The position numbers and the translations under genes were made by a program. A stretch of DNA of 64,000 bases from assembly GCF_900142175.1 (NCBI RefSeq), contig NZ_FQZX01000001.1, positions 1,550,001 through 1,614,000 on the forward strand. The letters are read 5' to 3'. The number at the start of each line of letters is the position of its first letter. Position 1 is the first letter of the stretch. Positions 52,269 through 61,352 of the stretch are shown in pieces. The notes below the pieces were generated by a model, which saw only the letters and a list, made by a program, of their open reading frames with translations, was not told the origin of the DNA and searched no databases. Origin of the DNA: Maribacter aquivivus (lineage in GTDB: Bacteria > Bacteroidota > Bacteroidia > Flavobacteriales > Flavobacteriaceae).

Positions 52269-53525
52269 ATGTTCAATAGAGACCGTTGGAAAGAAATCTT
52301 AGAAGTATTATCTAGTAATGTATTTAGAACATTGGCTACTTCTTTTGGTGTGGGCTGGGGTATTTTTATTCTGATTATATTACTTGCTGCAGGTAAAGGC
52401 TTGGAAAATGGTATTCGTGCCGATTTCGGAGACATCGCTACCAATACCATGTTCATGTGGTCACGTAATACTACCATGTCATATAAAGGGCTGCCAAAAG
52501 GAAGACGTTTTAGTTTTAAACTAGAAGATGTACAATCTATAAAAGATAATATTCCTAATTTAAGATTCATCTCTCCTAGGAATCAGTTGGGTGGATTTGG
52601 AGGAGGTAATAATGTCGTTCGCGGATTAAAAACAGGTGCTTTCAACGTCTACGGAGATTATCCAGAGATTATCCGGCAAGAACCTATGACCATAACATCT
52701 GGTAGGTTTGTAAATCATAATGATATTCAAGACAAAAGAAAAATTGCGGTAATAGGTGTTGGCGTACGAAATGAACTTTATGATCGAGGTGAAAAAGTAC
52801 TTGGAACCTATATTAAAATTCAGGGAGTCAATTTCATGGTTGTAGGTACCTATCAAAAGAAAGATGATGGCGGTGGTGAAGAAGGTCAAAAAGAAATTTA
52901 TGTGCCATTTACTGCATTCTCGCAAGCTTTTAATATGGGTAACGATGTCGGGTGGATGGCAATTACAGCACTAGATGGTAGTTCCATTTCTAATCTCAAA
53001 GAGGAAATTGTAAATGTCGTTAAGGAGAATAGAAAAGTTCACCCCGATGATAAACGTGCCGTCGGGTATTTTGATTTGTATGAACAGTATAATCGAGTAG
53101 AAAGTTTATTCGGTGCATTACGTTGGGTAGCTTATTTTGTAGGAGTACTTGTATTATTATCTGGAATTATTGGTGTTAGTAATATTATGCTAATTGTCAT
53201 TAAAGAACGAACAAAAGAAATCGGTATTCGTAGGGCTTTGGGCGAGGCACCATGGTCCATCAAAAAACAAATTTTAATGGAGTCTATTTTCCTAACTATC
53301 ATATCCGGAATGATCGGCATTGTTTTCGGTGCAGCATTTATATATGGCGTTAATGCGGTGCTTGATTCCGTGGGTCCGGTAGACATGTTTGTGAACCCTA
53401 GTGTAAGTTTGGGTGTGGTAGTCAGTGCACTTGTTATTTTAATATTTTCAGGATTGTTAGCTGGCTTCATACCTGCACAGAGTGCCATCAAAATAAGACC
53501 AATTGAAGCTTTAAGAACAGAATAA
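52269..53525 (+). CDS. ABC transporter permease, MacB-like, copy B1
   Basis: A 418-residue MacB-type permease, same layout as its neighbour: SNVFRTLATSFGVGWGIFILII at the first TM, a MacB_PCD periplasmic domain (with GLPKGRRFSFKLEDVQSIKD), FtsX TM helices with GVSNIMLIVIKERTKEIGIR and the end FIPAQSAIKIRPIEALRTE. By eye it resembles the fourth permease (56690): both have the FKLEDV/FKLEDA segment and a GWMA motif in the periplasmic domain. It follows A1 by 38 bases and precedes the first adaptor by 30 bases. Confidence 0.93.
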   Translation: MFNRDRWKEILEVLSSNVFRTLATSFGVGWGIFILIILLAAGKGLENGIRADFGDIATNTMFMWSRNTTMSYKGLPKGRRFSFKLEDVQSIKDNIPNLRFISPRNQLGGFGGGNNVVRGLKTGAFNVYGDYPEIIRQEPMTITSGRFVNHNDIQDKRKIAVIGVGVRNELYDRGEKVLGTYIKIQGVNFMVVGTYQKKDDGGGEEGQKEIYVPFTAFSQAFNMGNDVGWMAITALDGSSISNLKEEIVNVVKENRKVHPDDKRAVGYFDLYEQYNRVESLFGALRWVAYFVGVLVLLSGIIGVSNIMLIVIKERTKEIGIRRALGEAPWSIKKQILMESIFLTIISGMIGIVFGAAFIYGVNAVLDSVGPVDMFVNPSVSLGVVVSALVILIFSGLLAGFIPAQSAIKIRPIEALRTE

Positions 53526-53555
53526 AATTATCATCAAAATATAACCAATCAAAAA

Positions 53556-54674
53556 ATGAAAAAGTCAACAACAATTATCATCCTGCTTATTATAGTGCTT
53601 GCCTTTGGCGGGTCTATGTTTTATTTGTATTCAAAAAATGCAGAAGACCCAGTGGTGTATCAAACAGAAGAACCTTCTAAACAGACCATTATTAAAAAAA
53701 CCATGGCTACGGGTAGTATTCTTCCATTAGAAGAGGTGCTTATAAAACCAAATATATCTGGAGTTATAGAGAAGATTTTTGTGGAAGGCGGCGACTATGT
53801 AAAATCTGGCGATTTGCTTTGTACCATTAAAGTAGTTCCAAATCTAAGCTCTTTAAATGATGCCAGGAATAATATTAATGAAGCTAAAATAAACCTAGAT
53901 GATCAATTACGTAATTTAGATCGTCAAAAAGGATTGTTTACCAAAGGGGTAATTTCTAAAGTAGATTTAGAGCGTGCTCAGCTCAGCTATGATCAGTCGA
54001 AACAATCTTACGCAGCTGCTAATAAAAGATATGATATAGTAAAAACGGGTACTACTTCTGGTTTCGGTAATGCCGCAAATACACAAATTAGAGCAACGGT
54101 TAGTGGTATGGTACTCGAAGTACCTGTAGAAGTAGGTAATCAGGTTATTGAAAGTAATAACTTTAATGAAGGTACTACTATAGCAGCTATTGCAGATGTT
54201 GATAAAATGATTTTTGAAGGTAAGGTCGATGAGTCTGAAGTTGGCAAAATTAAAGAGAATCTTCCGTTAGAAATTACCGTTGGTGCAATAGAAGATAAAG
54301 TGTTCGATGCTGTATTAGATTATATAGCCCCTAAAGGAAACGAAGAGAATGGTGCTATACAGTTTGAAATAAAAGGGACGCTTAAGAAACAAGACTCCGT
54401 ATTCATTAGAGCAGGTTTAAGTGCAAATGCATCTATAATTTTAGCGCGTGCGGATAGCGTTTTAGCTGTGAAAGAAGCTTTGGTGCAATTCGATGTTAAA
54501 ACCAAAAAACCATTTGTAGAAATTGCAACTGGTGATCAAGAATTTGAAAGAAGAGATATTGAATTAGGTATCAGCGATGGAATTCATGTTCAAATAAATT
54601 CAGGCATTAAAGAAGGTGATAAAATTAAGGTATGGAACGAGGTAGTGCCCGACGAGCTTGCTGAAAATGAATAA
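53556..54674 (+). CDS. Periplasmic adaptor (membrane fusion protein, MacA/HlyD-like), copy 1
   Basis: A 372-residue adaptor with an N-terminal TM anchor (residues 6-26), a lipoyl-like half (GVIEKIFVEGGDYVKSGDLLC), an alpha-hairpin with coiled coil (about 105-165, NNINEAKINLDDQLRNLDRQ), the second lipoyl half with MVLEVPVEVGNQVIESNNF, and beta-barrel and membrane-proximal domains. It links the permeases to the outer-membrane TolC protein. It is clearly a paralogue of the adaptor at 57991: the NNFNEGTTIAAIADVDKMIF and APKGNEENGAIQFEI segments recur with few changes. Confidence 0.94.
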   Translation: MKKSTTIIILLIIVLAFGGSMFYLYSKNAEDPVVYQTEEPSKQTIIKKTMATGSILPLEEVLIKPNISGVIEKIFVEGGDYVKSGDLLCTIKVVPNLSSLNDARNNINEAKINLDDQLRNLDRQKGLFTKGVISKVDLERAQLSYDQSKQSYAAANKRYDIVKTGTTSGFGNAANTQIRATVSGMVLEVPVEVGNQVIESNNFNEGTTIAAIADVDKMIFEGKVDESEVGKIKENLPLEITVGAIEDKVFDAVLDYIAPKGNEENGAIQFEIKGTLKKQDSVFIRAGLSANASIILARADSVLAVKEALVQFDVKTKKPFVEIATGDQEFERRDIELGISDGIHVQINSGIKEGDKIKVWNEVVPDELAENE

Positions 54675-54707
54675 AGTAAAAAAATAATCAATTGATGTAA
54701 CAAATTA

Positions 54708-54739
54708 TACACTAGGTAGTCTAATGAATAGGCAGTGTA
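54708..54739 (+). promoter_or_regulatory. Inverted repeat before the ABC ATPase gene
   Basis: TACACT (54708-54713) and AGTGTA (54734-54739) are inverted around 20 bases in the 90-base gap between the first adaptor and the ATPase. The half-sites share the GTGTA core with the palindrome at 50889-50905. Confidence 0.3.
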
Positions 54740-54764
54740 AAAATTGTTCAAAACAACAACCAAC

Positions 54765-55466
54765 ATGATTCAAATCAAAGATCTTCACAAGTCCTATAAA
54801 ATGGGCAAGAATTCTCTTCACGTTCTTAAAGGAATAAATTTTAATGTTGAAGAAGGGGAGTTAGTAGCTATCATGGGCTCTTCTGGTTCGGGTAAATCTA
54901 CCTTATTAAACATTTTAGGAATGTTGGATAGCTCTGATTCTGGAGAGTATATTTTAGATAATGTTCCAATCAAAGATTTAAACGAAACTAAAGCTGCTAG
55001 ATACAGAAACAAGTTTTTAGGTTTTGTTTTTCAATCGTTCAACCTTATTAATTATAAAAGTGCGGCAGAGAATGTTGCCTTACCATTATACTACCAAAAA
55101 GTACCAAGAAAAGAACGTCAAGAAAAAGCTTTAAAATATTTAACTCAAGTGGGTTTAAAGGAATGGGCAGGTCATTTACCTAGCGAACTTTCTGGTGGTC
55201 AAAAACAACGTGTCGCAATAGCAAGGGCATTGGCGGCAGAGCCTAAAGTTTTATTGGCAGATGAGCCAACAGGTGCTTTAGACAGTAAAACTTCTTATGA
55301 GGTTATGGACTTGATTCAGAAAATCAATGATGCCGGTAATACTATTTTGATAGTTACTCACGAACCTGATATTGCCGATATGTGTAAGCGTATAGTTCAT
55401 TTAAAGGATGGGGTAATTATAGAGGATAAGAAAATAGAACAAGTAAGAGCCGAACAATATGTTTGA
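54765..55466 (+). CDS. ABC transporter ATPase, MacB/LolD-like
   Basis: A 233-residue ATPase of the MacB/LolD class. Walker A is GSSGSGKST, the Q-loop FVFQSFNLI, the signature LSGGQKQRVAIARAL, Walker B VLLADEPTGALDS and the H-loop IVTHEPD. I start it at the ATG 54765; an upstream in-frame TTG at 54744 would add seven residues and is less likely because MIQIKDLHKSY is the normal N-terminus. It is the only ATPase for four permeases. The end overlaps the next permease start by eight bases, which couples their translation. Confidence 0.95.
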   Translation: MIQIKDLHKSYKMGKNSLHVLKGINFNVEEGELVAIMGSSGSGKSTLLNILGMLDSSDSGEYILDNVPIKDLNETKAARYRNKFLGFVFQSFNLINYKSAAENVALPLYYQKVPRKERQEKALKYLTQVGLKEWAGHLPSELSGGQKQRVAIARALAAEPKVLLADEPTGALDSKTSYEVMDLIQKINDAGNTILIVTHEPDIADMCKRIVHLKDGVIIEDKKIEQVRAEQYV

Positions 55467-56688
55467 TAGAGACATTTGGCAAGAAATATATCATAGTATA
55501 AGCAACAACAAGCTTAGAACTTTCCTTACCGGGTTTTCGGTAGGTTGGGGTATATTTATTTTAGTATTGCTATTGGCATCTGTAAAGGGAATGCAAAACG
55601 GATTCACACTTCAATTTAGTGATGATGCTACCAACTCCATTTTTGTTAGAACAGGTACTACTTCATTGGCCTATGGCGGATTTGAAGCTGGGCGGAGAAT
55701 TCAAATGACGAATGATGATATTGAATATATCAAAAGAAGTTTTCCTAACGACGTAGAATACATTAGTCCGAGAGTTTATCAAAATACATCGGCACGTTAT
55801 AAGAGCGAAACGGGTAGTTATAATATACAGGCAGTTTACCCAGATCACCAAGCTATTGAAAAGACTATTGTAAATAAGGGTCGATTTATAAATACTAATG
55901 ATTTAATGAATGCCTCTAAAGTTGCCGTTATCGGTAGAAAAGTAGAGGAAGATTTATTTAAGAACGAAGATGCTTTAGGCAAGTTCGTTGAGTTCAACGG
56001 ACTGCCTTTTAGAGTCATCGGTACTTTCACTGATGACGGTGATGATAATGCAGAGCGAAACATCTATGCACCTACCAGTACATATCAAAAAATGTATGGG
56101 CAAACAGATCACATTGATCAGATTGCTTTAACCTACAACCCTAATTACGATTTAACAGAGGCACTAGCGTTTTCAGATAGGTTAGAAAATGTATTTAGGA
56201 GGCGTTTTAAAATTGCGCCCAAGGATCAATCAGGTATTAGAATCTTCAACTACGCAGAGGTTTTTGAAGATATCAGCAACTTTACAGGTGGTTTAGATAT
56301 CGCTGTAATTATAGTGGGGCTTTTAATATTACTATCTGGTATTGTAGGTATCGGTAATATTATGGTGTTTATAATTAAAGAGCGTACAAAAGAAATTGGT
56401 GTACGTAAAGCTTTGGGTGCTGAGCCGTGGTCGATTATAAAATTAGTCTTGTTCGAATCTGTTTTTATAACTGCCTTATCCGGATTTATAGGATTAGGAA
56501 TTGCAACGGGATTATTGGCAGCTATCGGTCCTAGTATTAAAACAGGTGCTTTTGCCAACCCGTCTGTTAGTATGTCAATGGTTGTAACCGCAACTATAAT
56601 ATTGATTGTTGCAGGAGTTTTAGCAGGATTAATTCCGGCAATGAAAGCGGCAAGAGTAAAACCAATTGTAGCATTAAGCGATAAATAA
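55459..56688 (+). CDS. ABC transporter permease, MacB-like, copy A2
   Basis: A 409-residue MacB-type permease resembling the first one (50983): MFDRDIWQEIYHSISNNKLR against MFDLERWQEIFDTIRKNKLR. The layout is TM1, MacB_PCD, then FtsX helices with GNIMVFIIKERTKEIGVRKA and the end IPAMKAARVKPIVALSDK. The start codon lies inside the ATPase gene (overlap eight bases), so this pair is translated in fixed ratio. Likely pairs with the next permease. Confidence 0.93.
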   Translation: MFDRDIWQEIYHSISNNKLRTFLTGFSVGWGIFILVLLLASVKGMQNGFTLQFSDDATNSIFVRTGTTSLAYGGFEAGRRIQMTNDDIEYIKRSFPNDVEYISPRVYQNTSARYKSETGSYNIQAVYPDHQAIEKTIVNKGRFINTNDLMNASKVAVIGRKVEEDLFKNEDALGKFVEFNGLPFRVIGTFTDDGDDNAERNIYAPTSTYQKMYGQTDHIDQIALTYNPNYDLTEALAFSDRLENVFRRRFKIAPKDQSGIRIFNYAEVFEDISNFTGGLDIAVIIVGLLILLSGIVGIGNIMVFIIKERTKEIGVRKALGAEPWSIIKLVLFESVFITALSGFIGLGIATGLLAAIGPSIKTGAFANPSVSMSMVVTATIILIVAGVLAGLIPAMKAARVKPIVALSDK

Positions 56689-56689
56689 T

Positions 56690-57946
56690 ATGTGGATATT
56701 TGATAGAGATTTATGGTCAGAGATTTTTGCCACATTAGGTAAGAACTTGTTTCGGACTTTTTTAACCATGTTAGGGGTTATTATAGCGATGATAATTCTT
56801 GTGCTATTATTAGGTGGTGCAAATGGAATGAGTAACGGCTTTCAAAAAATATTCGCTGGTACGGCATCTAACAGTCTGTTTGTATGGAGTCAAAGTACCT
56901 CAGAGCCTTATAAAGGATTTGAAAGAGGGCGAAGAATTCAATTTAAACTTGAAGATGCTACCATTTTAAAAGAACAGATTCCAGAGATAGAAGTTCTTGC
57001 CCCACGTATAGAACTTGGCAATCATAGGGGGGTGGTTACAGTATATAGAAATGGTTTGACTAGTGGTTCGGCAGTATATGGTGATTATCCGAATGTGGAT
57101 GAAATCATGAAGAAGAAACTAGTAGAGGGTAGGTTTCTGAATGAAAATGACATGACCGAGTCTAAAAAGGTGTGTGTTATTGGAGAAGAAACGTATAAAC
57201 TTTTATTTGAAAAAGGCGAAAATGCCATAGGGGAAGATGTTCGTATTAACGGAGTGTTCTTTAATATTGTCGGAATATATAAGCCAAACCAAAACATCAA
57301 TATTGACGGGGAGAATTCAGTGTATATTCCTTTTTCAACATTTCAAAAAGCATTTGGTTCTGGAGATAGAATGGGATGGATGGCAATTTCGGTTCAGTCA
57401 GATACTAAAGTGCCTGTAGTTGAAAGTCAGATAAAACGGCTGTTGAAAAACAAGTATGATATCAACCCTATAGACGAACGTGCTATTGGTAGTTTTGATA
57501 TGTCTGAAGTTTTTAATAATGTATCTGCATTTACGGGTGTATTACAAGGCGTGTCATTCTTTGTCGGAATTTTGACCTTACTGGCAGGTGTTATTGCTAT
57601 TAGTAATATTCTTTTAATTACGGTAAAAGAACGTACAAAAGAAATAGGCATAAGACGTGCTTTAGGTGCAACACCAAAAGTGGTAAAAAGACAAATTGTA
57701 CTAGAGTCAATAGTAATTACGGTATTTGCTGGCTTTGTCGGTTTTGCAATTGCAATAGGTTTTCTGGCGATTGCGAATAATATGATAGGCGAAAATAGTG
57801 ATATGCCATTTTATAATCTTATGATTAGTATACCACAGTTTTTAGGTTCTTTTATTTTAATGGTTGGTCTGAGTGTTTTAATCGGATTGATACCTGCGAA
57901 TAGAGCTATTAGAATAAAACCAATTGACGCCTTAAGAGAAGAGTAA
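56690..57946 (+). CDS. ABC transporter permease, MacB-like, copy B2
   Basis: A 418-residue MacB-type permease resembling copy B1 (52269): both begin with a DR-W-EI...LFRT pattern, have FK-LEDA/V near residue 85 and a GWMA motif in the periplasmic domain. TM1 is TFLTMLGVIIAMIILVLLLG; the FtsX domain has SNILLITVKERTKEIGIRRA and the end IPANRAIRIKPIDALREE. It begins one base after the A2 stop codon and is followed by the second adaptor after 44 bases. Confidence 0.93.
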   Translation: MWIFDRDLWSEIFATLGKNLFRTFLTMLGVIIAMIILVLLLGGANGMSNGFQKIFAGTASNSLFVWSQSTSEPYKGFERGRRIQFKLEDATILKEQIPEIEVLAPRIELGNHRGVVTVYRNGLTSGSAVYGDYPNVDEIMKKKLVEGRFLNENDMTESKKVCVIGEETYKLLFEKGENAIGEDVRINGVFFNIVGIYKPNQNINIDGENSVYIPFSTFQKAFGSGDRMGWMAISVQSDTKVPVVESQIKRLLKNKYDINPIDERAIGSFDMSEVFNNVSAFTGVLQGVSFFVGILTLLAGVIAISNILLITVKERTKEIGIRRALGATPKVVKRQIVLESIVITVFAGFVGFAIAIGFLAIANNMIGENSDMPFYNLMISIPQFLGSFILMVGLSVLIGLIPANRAIRIKPIDALREE

Positions 57947-57990
57947 CAGACCAAACAACAAAAGAATAAATAACAATCAAATAGTTGAGC

Positions 57991-59115
57991 ATGAACAAGT
58001 ATGTAAAGTACGTATTAATAGGAGTAGCAGTTATTGGGATACTGGCTGCAGTAGTCTATTTTTTAAAGAAGAATAGTACTCCTTTAAAAACATATGAAAC
58101 GGAAACCGTTGAAAAAAGAGATATTACCAATAAGGTTGTTGTTACCGGTAAGGTAATACCACAAGATGAAATTGAGATCAAGCCTCAAATTTCTGGTATT
58201 ATACAAAAGGTATATTTAGAAGAAGGAGTTCAAGTAAAAGCAGGAGATTTAATAGCTACCATAAAAGTTGTACCTAATGAACAATCTTTAAATCAGGCAC
58301 GTGGTAGGGTAAACAATGCTAAAATATCTTTGAGTAATACAAAGATTGAATATGACCGTAATAAAACACTTTTTGATAAAGGGGTGATTTCTAGTCAAGA
58401 CTTTAATGCATTACAATTGCGATTTGATCAGGCAACTCAAGAACTACAAAACGCTCAAGCAGACTATCAGATTATTAGAGTAGGTTCTGCAGGAGGTTCC
58501 TCTAGTGCAAATACCAATATTAGAGCAACAGTTACAGGAACGTTATTGGAGATTCCGGTAGAAGTAGGGGATCAGGTTATTGAAAGTAATAATTTCAATG
58601 ACGGTACTACCATCGCCTTTATTGCTGATATGTCTAAAATGATTTTTGAAGGTGAAGTTGATGAAGCTGAAGTAGGGAAACTTAAGGTGGGTATGCCTTT
58701 AGAAATTAGCATGGGTGCTTTGCAAGATGAAAAATTCAGTGCAAAATTAAAGTTTATAGCACCTAAAGGTGTGGAAGAAGAAGGAGCTGTTCAGTTTAAA
58801 ATTGAAGGTGATTTAGTGGTATCTGATAGCACTAATATTAGAGCGGGATATAGCGCAAATGCAGCCATTGTTTTAGAAGAGAAAAAAGATGTGCTTTCTA
58901 TTAAGGAAGCTTTGTTACAGTTTGATAAAGAAACCAATAAGCCCTATGTAGAAGTGGAGACTGGTGATAATGAGTTTGAAAAAAGAGAGCTAGAACTAGG
59001 TGTAAGTGATGGTATCGACGTAGAAATTATTTCTGGAATCGATGAAAACTCTAAAATAAAAATCTGGAACAAGTTAGAAGCCAAGAGTGACGATAATGAT
59101 CCGGATGAGGATTAA
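57991..59115 (+). CDS. Periplasmic adaptor (membrane fusion protein), copy 2
   Basis: A 374-residue adaptor counted from the ATG at 57991; a TTG six bases earlier is also in frame but is less probable. TM anchor at residues 5-25, lipoyl halves GIIQKVYLEEGVQVKAGDLI and LLEIPVEVGDQVIESNNF, a coiled-coil hairpin (about 100-165) and beta domains, with an acidic end. It is a close paralogue of the adaptor at 53556. It precedes the TolC gene by 67 bases. Confidence 0.94.
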   Translation: MNKYVKYVLIGVAVIGILAAVVYFLKKNSTPLKTYETETVEKRDITNKVVVTGKVIPQDEIEIKPQISGIIQKVYLEEGVQVKAGDLIATIKVVPNEQSLNQARGRVNNAKISLSNTKIEYDRNKTLFDKGVISSQDFNALQLRFDQATQELQNAQADYQIIRVGSAGGSSSANTNIRATVTGTLLEIPVEVGDQVIESNNFNDGTTIAFIADMSKMIFEGEVDEAEVGKLKVGMPLEISMGALQDEKFSAKLKFIAPKGVEEEGAVQFKIEGDLVVSDSTNIRAGYSANAAIVLEEKKDVLSIKEALLQFDKETNKPYVEVETGDNEFEKRELELGVSDGIDVEIISGIDENSKIKIWNKLEAKSDDNDPDED

Positions 59116-59182
59116 GAATAATCAATCAAATCAAAAAACGAATCGAGCAACCTAGATATAGGTTGGTTTAAAAAAGAATAAA

Positions 59183-60523
59183 ATGAAAGTAAAAATCACT
59201 GGATTACTACTGATATTTTCTGTTGTGGTAGGGATGGCACAACAAAAGAAATGGACTCTAGAGGAGTGTGTGTATTATGCTGTAGAAAACAACCTTACGG
59301 TAGCGCAATATGAATTGGATTTAGAGAACGCTAAAATCGATCAGTCTGATGCTCTTGGGGCATTATTGCCAAATTTAAATGGAACTTTGCAGGCATCAGC
59401 AAATACAGGTCTTGCTTTAGATCCAACTACCAATAATTTGGTCTCTGCTACGATTTTTTCAGCTCAAGGAGATTTAACTTCATCGGTTACTTTGTTTGAT
59501 GGTCTTAGGAATTATAACCGTATCGAACGGGCAAAATTGAGTGGTATAGCAAATCAATATCGTTTAGATGATATTAAGGATGATATTAGATTAAGTGTGG
59601 CAAATGCTTATCTGCAGGTATTATCCAATAAAGAATCGCTAAAAGTTTTTAAAGCTCAGTTGGCTGTTACTGAACAAGATTTAAAGAGGACTAATGAACT
59701 GGTAGAATCAGGTGTTGTTGCTCGTGGTGACTTATTGGAGTTAGAAGCTACGGCCGCTGGTCAGGAACAGCAAATTATAAATTCTCAGAGTTTGATTTTA
59801 ATATCAAGAATCAATTTAGCACAAATGCTAGGGATAACAGATTACGAAAATTTCGATATAGCAGAAGAAGAGTTTGATATTCCTCCATCTGATATTTTAG
59901 ACAACTCTGCTAAAGTAATTTTTGATAAAGCTCTGACCTTCAGAAATGATATTAAATTTGCTCTTTCTGGTGTAGAATTAGCTGAAAAGGATTTGGAAAT
60001 TTCTAAAGGGGCTAAATATCCAAGTATAGGAGCGTTTATAAACTATAATACTAGATATTCCGATCAAAATAATGATCCATTTACAGGTGAGAAAATTCCA
60101 TTAAAAGATCAATTATATATCAATGATGGTATTTCCTATGGGGCACAAATGAGTATTCCGATTTTTAATGGATGGAGCGTTAGAAATAGTATAAAGCGTT
60201 CTCAAATTAGTGTCGATATTGCGAGAATCGAATATGAAAGAACTATGTTACAATTGGAGACTGATGTGAACCAAGCGTATGTAGATGTTACTAGTTTTTA
60301 TAAAGCTTATGAGGCAGCACAGAAAACTTTAGAAGCAAGAAGTCTTGCGTATCAATATTCTAAAGAACGTTTTGATGTAGGATTAATGAACTCGTTCGAT
60401 TTTAGTCAGGCACAATCTAGAGTTGATAATGCCGAGGCAGAATTAATTAGAACAAAATACGATTACATATTCAGATTAAAAATATTAGAATTCTATTTCG
60501 GCATACCTATTTCTTTGGAATAG
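59183..60523 (+). CDS. TolC-family outer-membrane efflux protein
   Basis: A 446-residue TolC-type protein with signal peptide (KITGLLLIFSVVVGMAQ) and two outer-membrane efflux repeats; WTLEECVYYAVENNLTVAQYELDLE begins the first repeat and typical alpha-hairpin segments follow, ending RLKILEFYFGIPISLE. It is the exit duct for the ABC system upstream and is the last gene of the locus, followed by a terminator at 60543. One TolC serves both adaptor copies. Confidence 0.94.
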   Translation: MKVKITGLLLIFSVVVGMAQQKKWTLEECVYYAVENNLTVAQYELDLENAKIDQSDALGALLPNLNGTLQASANTGLALDPTTNNLVSATIFSAQGDLTSSVTLFDGLRNYNRIERAKLSGIANQYRLDDIKDDIRLSVANAYLQVLSNKESLKVFKAQLAVTEQDLKRTNELVESGVVARGDLLELEATAAGQEQQIINSQSLILISRINLAQMLGITDYENFDIAEEEFDIPPSDILDNSAKVIFDKALTFRNDIKFALSGVELAEKDLEISKGAKYPSIGAFINYNTRYSDQNNDPFTGEKIPLKDQLYINDGISYGAQMSIPIFNGWSVRNSIKRSQISVDIARIEYERTMLQLETDVNQAYVDVTSFYKAYEAAQKTLEARSLAYQYSKERFDVGLMNSFDFSQAQSRVDNAEAELIRTKYDYIFRLKILEFYFGIPISLE

Positions 60524-60542
60524 TATATAATGTATATAAGTT

Positions 60543-60577
60543 AAAAGCCTGTAACATTTTATCGTTACAGGCTTTTT
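60543..60577 (+). terminator. Terminator of the ABC efflux locus
   Basis: AAAAGCCTGTAAC (60543-60555) pairs with GTTACAGGCTTTT (60564-60576) over an eight-base loop, and a T-run follows. Confidence 0.92.
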
Positions 60578-60594
60578 CATTTTGTAGTAAGTAA

Positions 60595-60602
60595 TACCTT
60601 TG
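60595..60602 (+). promoter_or_regulatory. -7 element immediately before tsaB
   Basis: TACCTTTG fits TAnnTTTG and ends four bases before the tsaB ATG, so the transcript should be leaderless or nearly so. Confidence 0.6.
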
Positions 60603-60606
60603 CACT

Positions 60607-61287
60607 ATGGGCTTAATATTGAATTTAGAAACATCATCTACAAATTGTTCGGTTTGCGTCGCTAAGGACGGAGAAATTCTTGCGATTAGGGAATTAAATT
60701 CAGCGAACTATTCGCATGCAGAAAAACTTCATATTTTTATAGAAGAAGTAATGCAGGAGGCATCTGTTCAAATGCAAGATTTAGAGGCTGTAGCGGTCAG
60801 TAAAGGTCCAGGTTCTTATACAGGGTTAAGAATTGGAGTTTCAGCGGCTAAGGGCTTATGTTACGCTTTAGGCATTCCATTAATTTCTGTTGCTACATTA
60901 AAAAGCATGGCATCTCAAATTCAGATTAAAGAAAATGAAGTTTTGATTCCGGTGTTAGATGCTAGACGTATGGAGGTTTATTCTGCAGTGTTCGATGCTG
61001 AATTAAGTGAGATTAGAGAAACAAAGGCAGAGATAATAGAAGAGAGCTCTTTTCAAGAATATATAAATGCTAAGCACGTTCATTTTTTAGGAAGTGGAGC
61101 GGAGAAGATAAAAGAGCTTTTTCCGGATGATACAATAACATATCATTGCGAGATTGTACCTTCTGCAAAAGAAATGGCTTTCATTTCTTCAAATAAGTAT
61201 CAACTAAATGATTTTGAAGATGTTGCATATTTTGAGCCATATTATTTGAAAGATTTTGTGATGCAAACCAAGAAAGCGAAAGCATAA
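60607..61287 (+). CDS. tsaB: tRNA threonylcarbamoyladenosine biosynthesis protein TsaB
   Basis: A 226-residue TsaB of the ASKHA fold. LNLETSSTNCSVCVAKDGEI begins the first lobe, then the signature AVSKGPGSYTGLRIGVSAAKG followed by LCYALGIPLISVATL. It helps TsaD and TsaE make t6A37 in tRNA; those partners are not in the window. There is only a few-base leader. Confidence 0.95.
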   Translation: MGLILNLETSSTNCSVCVAKDGEILAIRELNSANYSHAEKLHIFIEEVMQEASVQMQDLEAVAVSKGPGSYTGLRIGVSAAKGLCYALGIPLISVATLKSMASQIQIKENEVLIPVLDARRMEVYSAVFDAELSEIRETKAEIIEESSFQEYINAKHVHFLGSGAEKIKELFPDDTITYHCEIVPSAKEMAFISSNKYQLNDFEDVAYFEPYYLKDFVMQTKKAKA

Positions 61288-61301
61288 AAATGATGTAAAA
61301 T

Positions 61302-61334
61302 AAAAAAGCCCTTGAGAAATCAAGGGCTTTTTTA
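61302..61334. terminator. Bidirectional terminator between tsaB and the MscS gene
   Basis: A 14-bp perfect stem (61302-61315 with 61320-61333) with a GAAA loop, flanked by A-run and T-run, between convergent genes. Confidence 0.93.
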
Positions 61335-61352
61335 TTCGCTGTGAATTGTAAA

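Noticed and set aside
54744..54764. TTG start for the ABC ATPase
   Set aside because: The ATG at 54765 gives the usual N-terminus MIQIKDLHKSY; the seven added residues are not family-like.
56250..56735. Open frame of 161 codons on the minus strand across two permease genes
   Set aside because: It lies fully antisense to well-supported permease genes, has no homology I can recognise, and its composition is that of a reverse reading of hydrophobic helices.
57985..57990. TTG start for the second adaptor
   Set aside because: The ATG two codons later gives a normal signal-anchor start.
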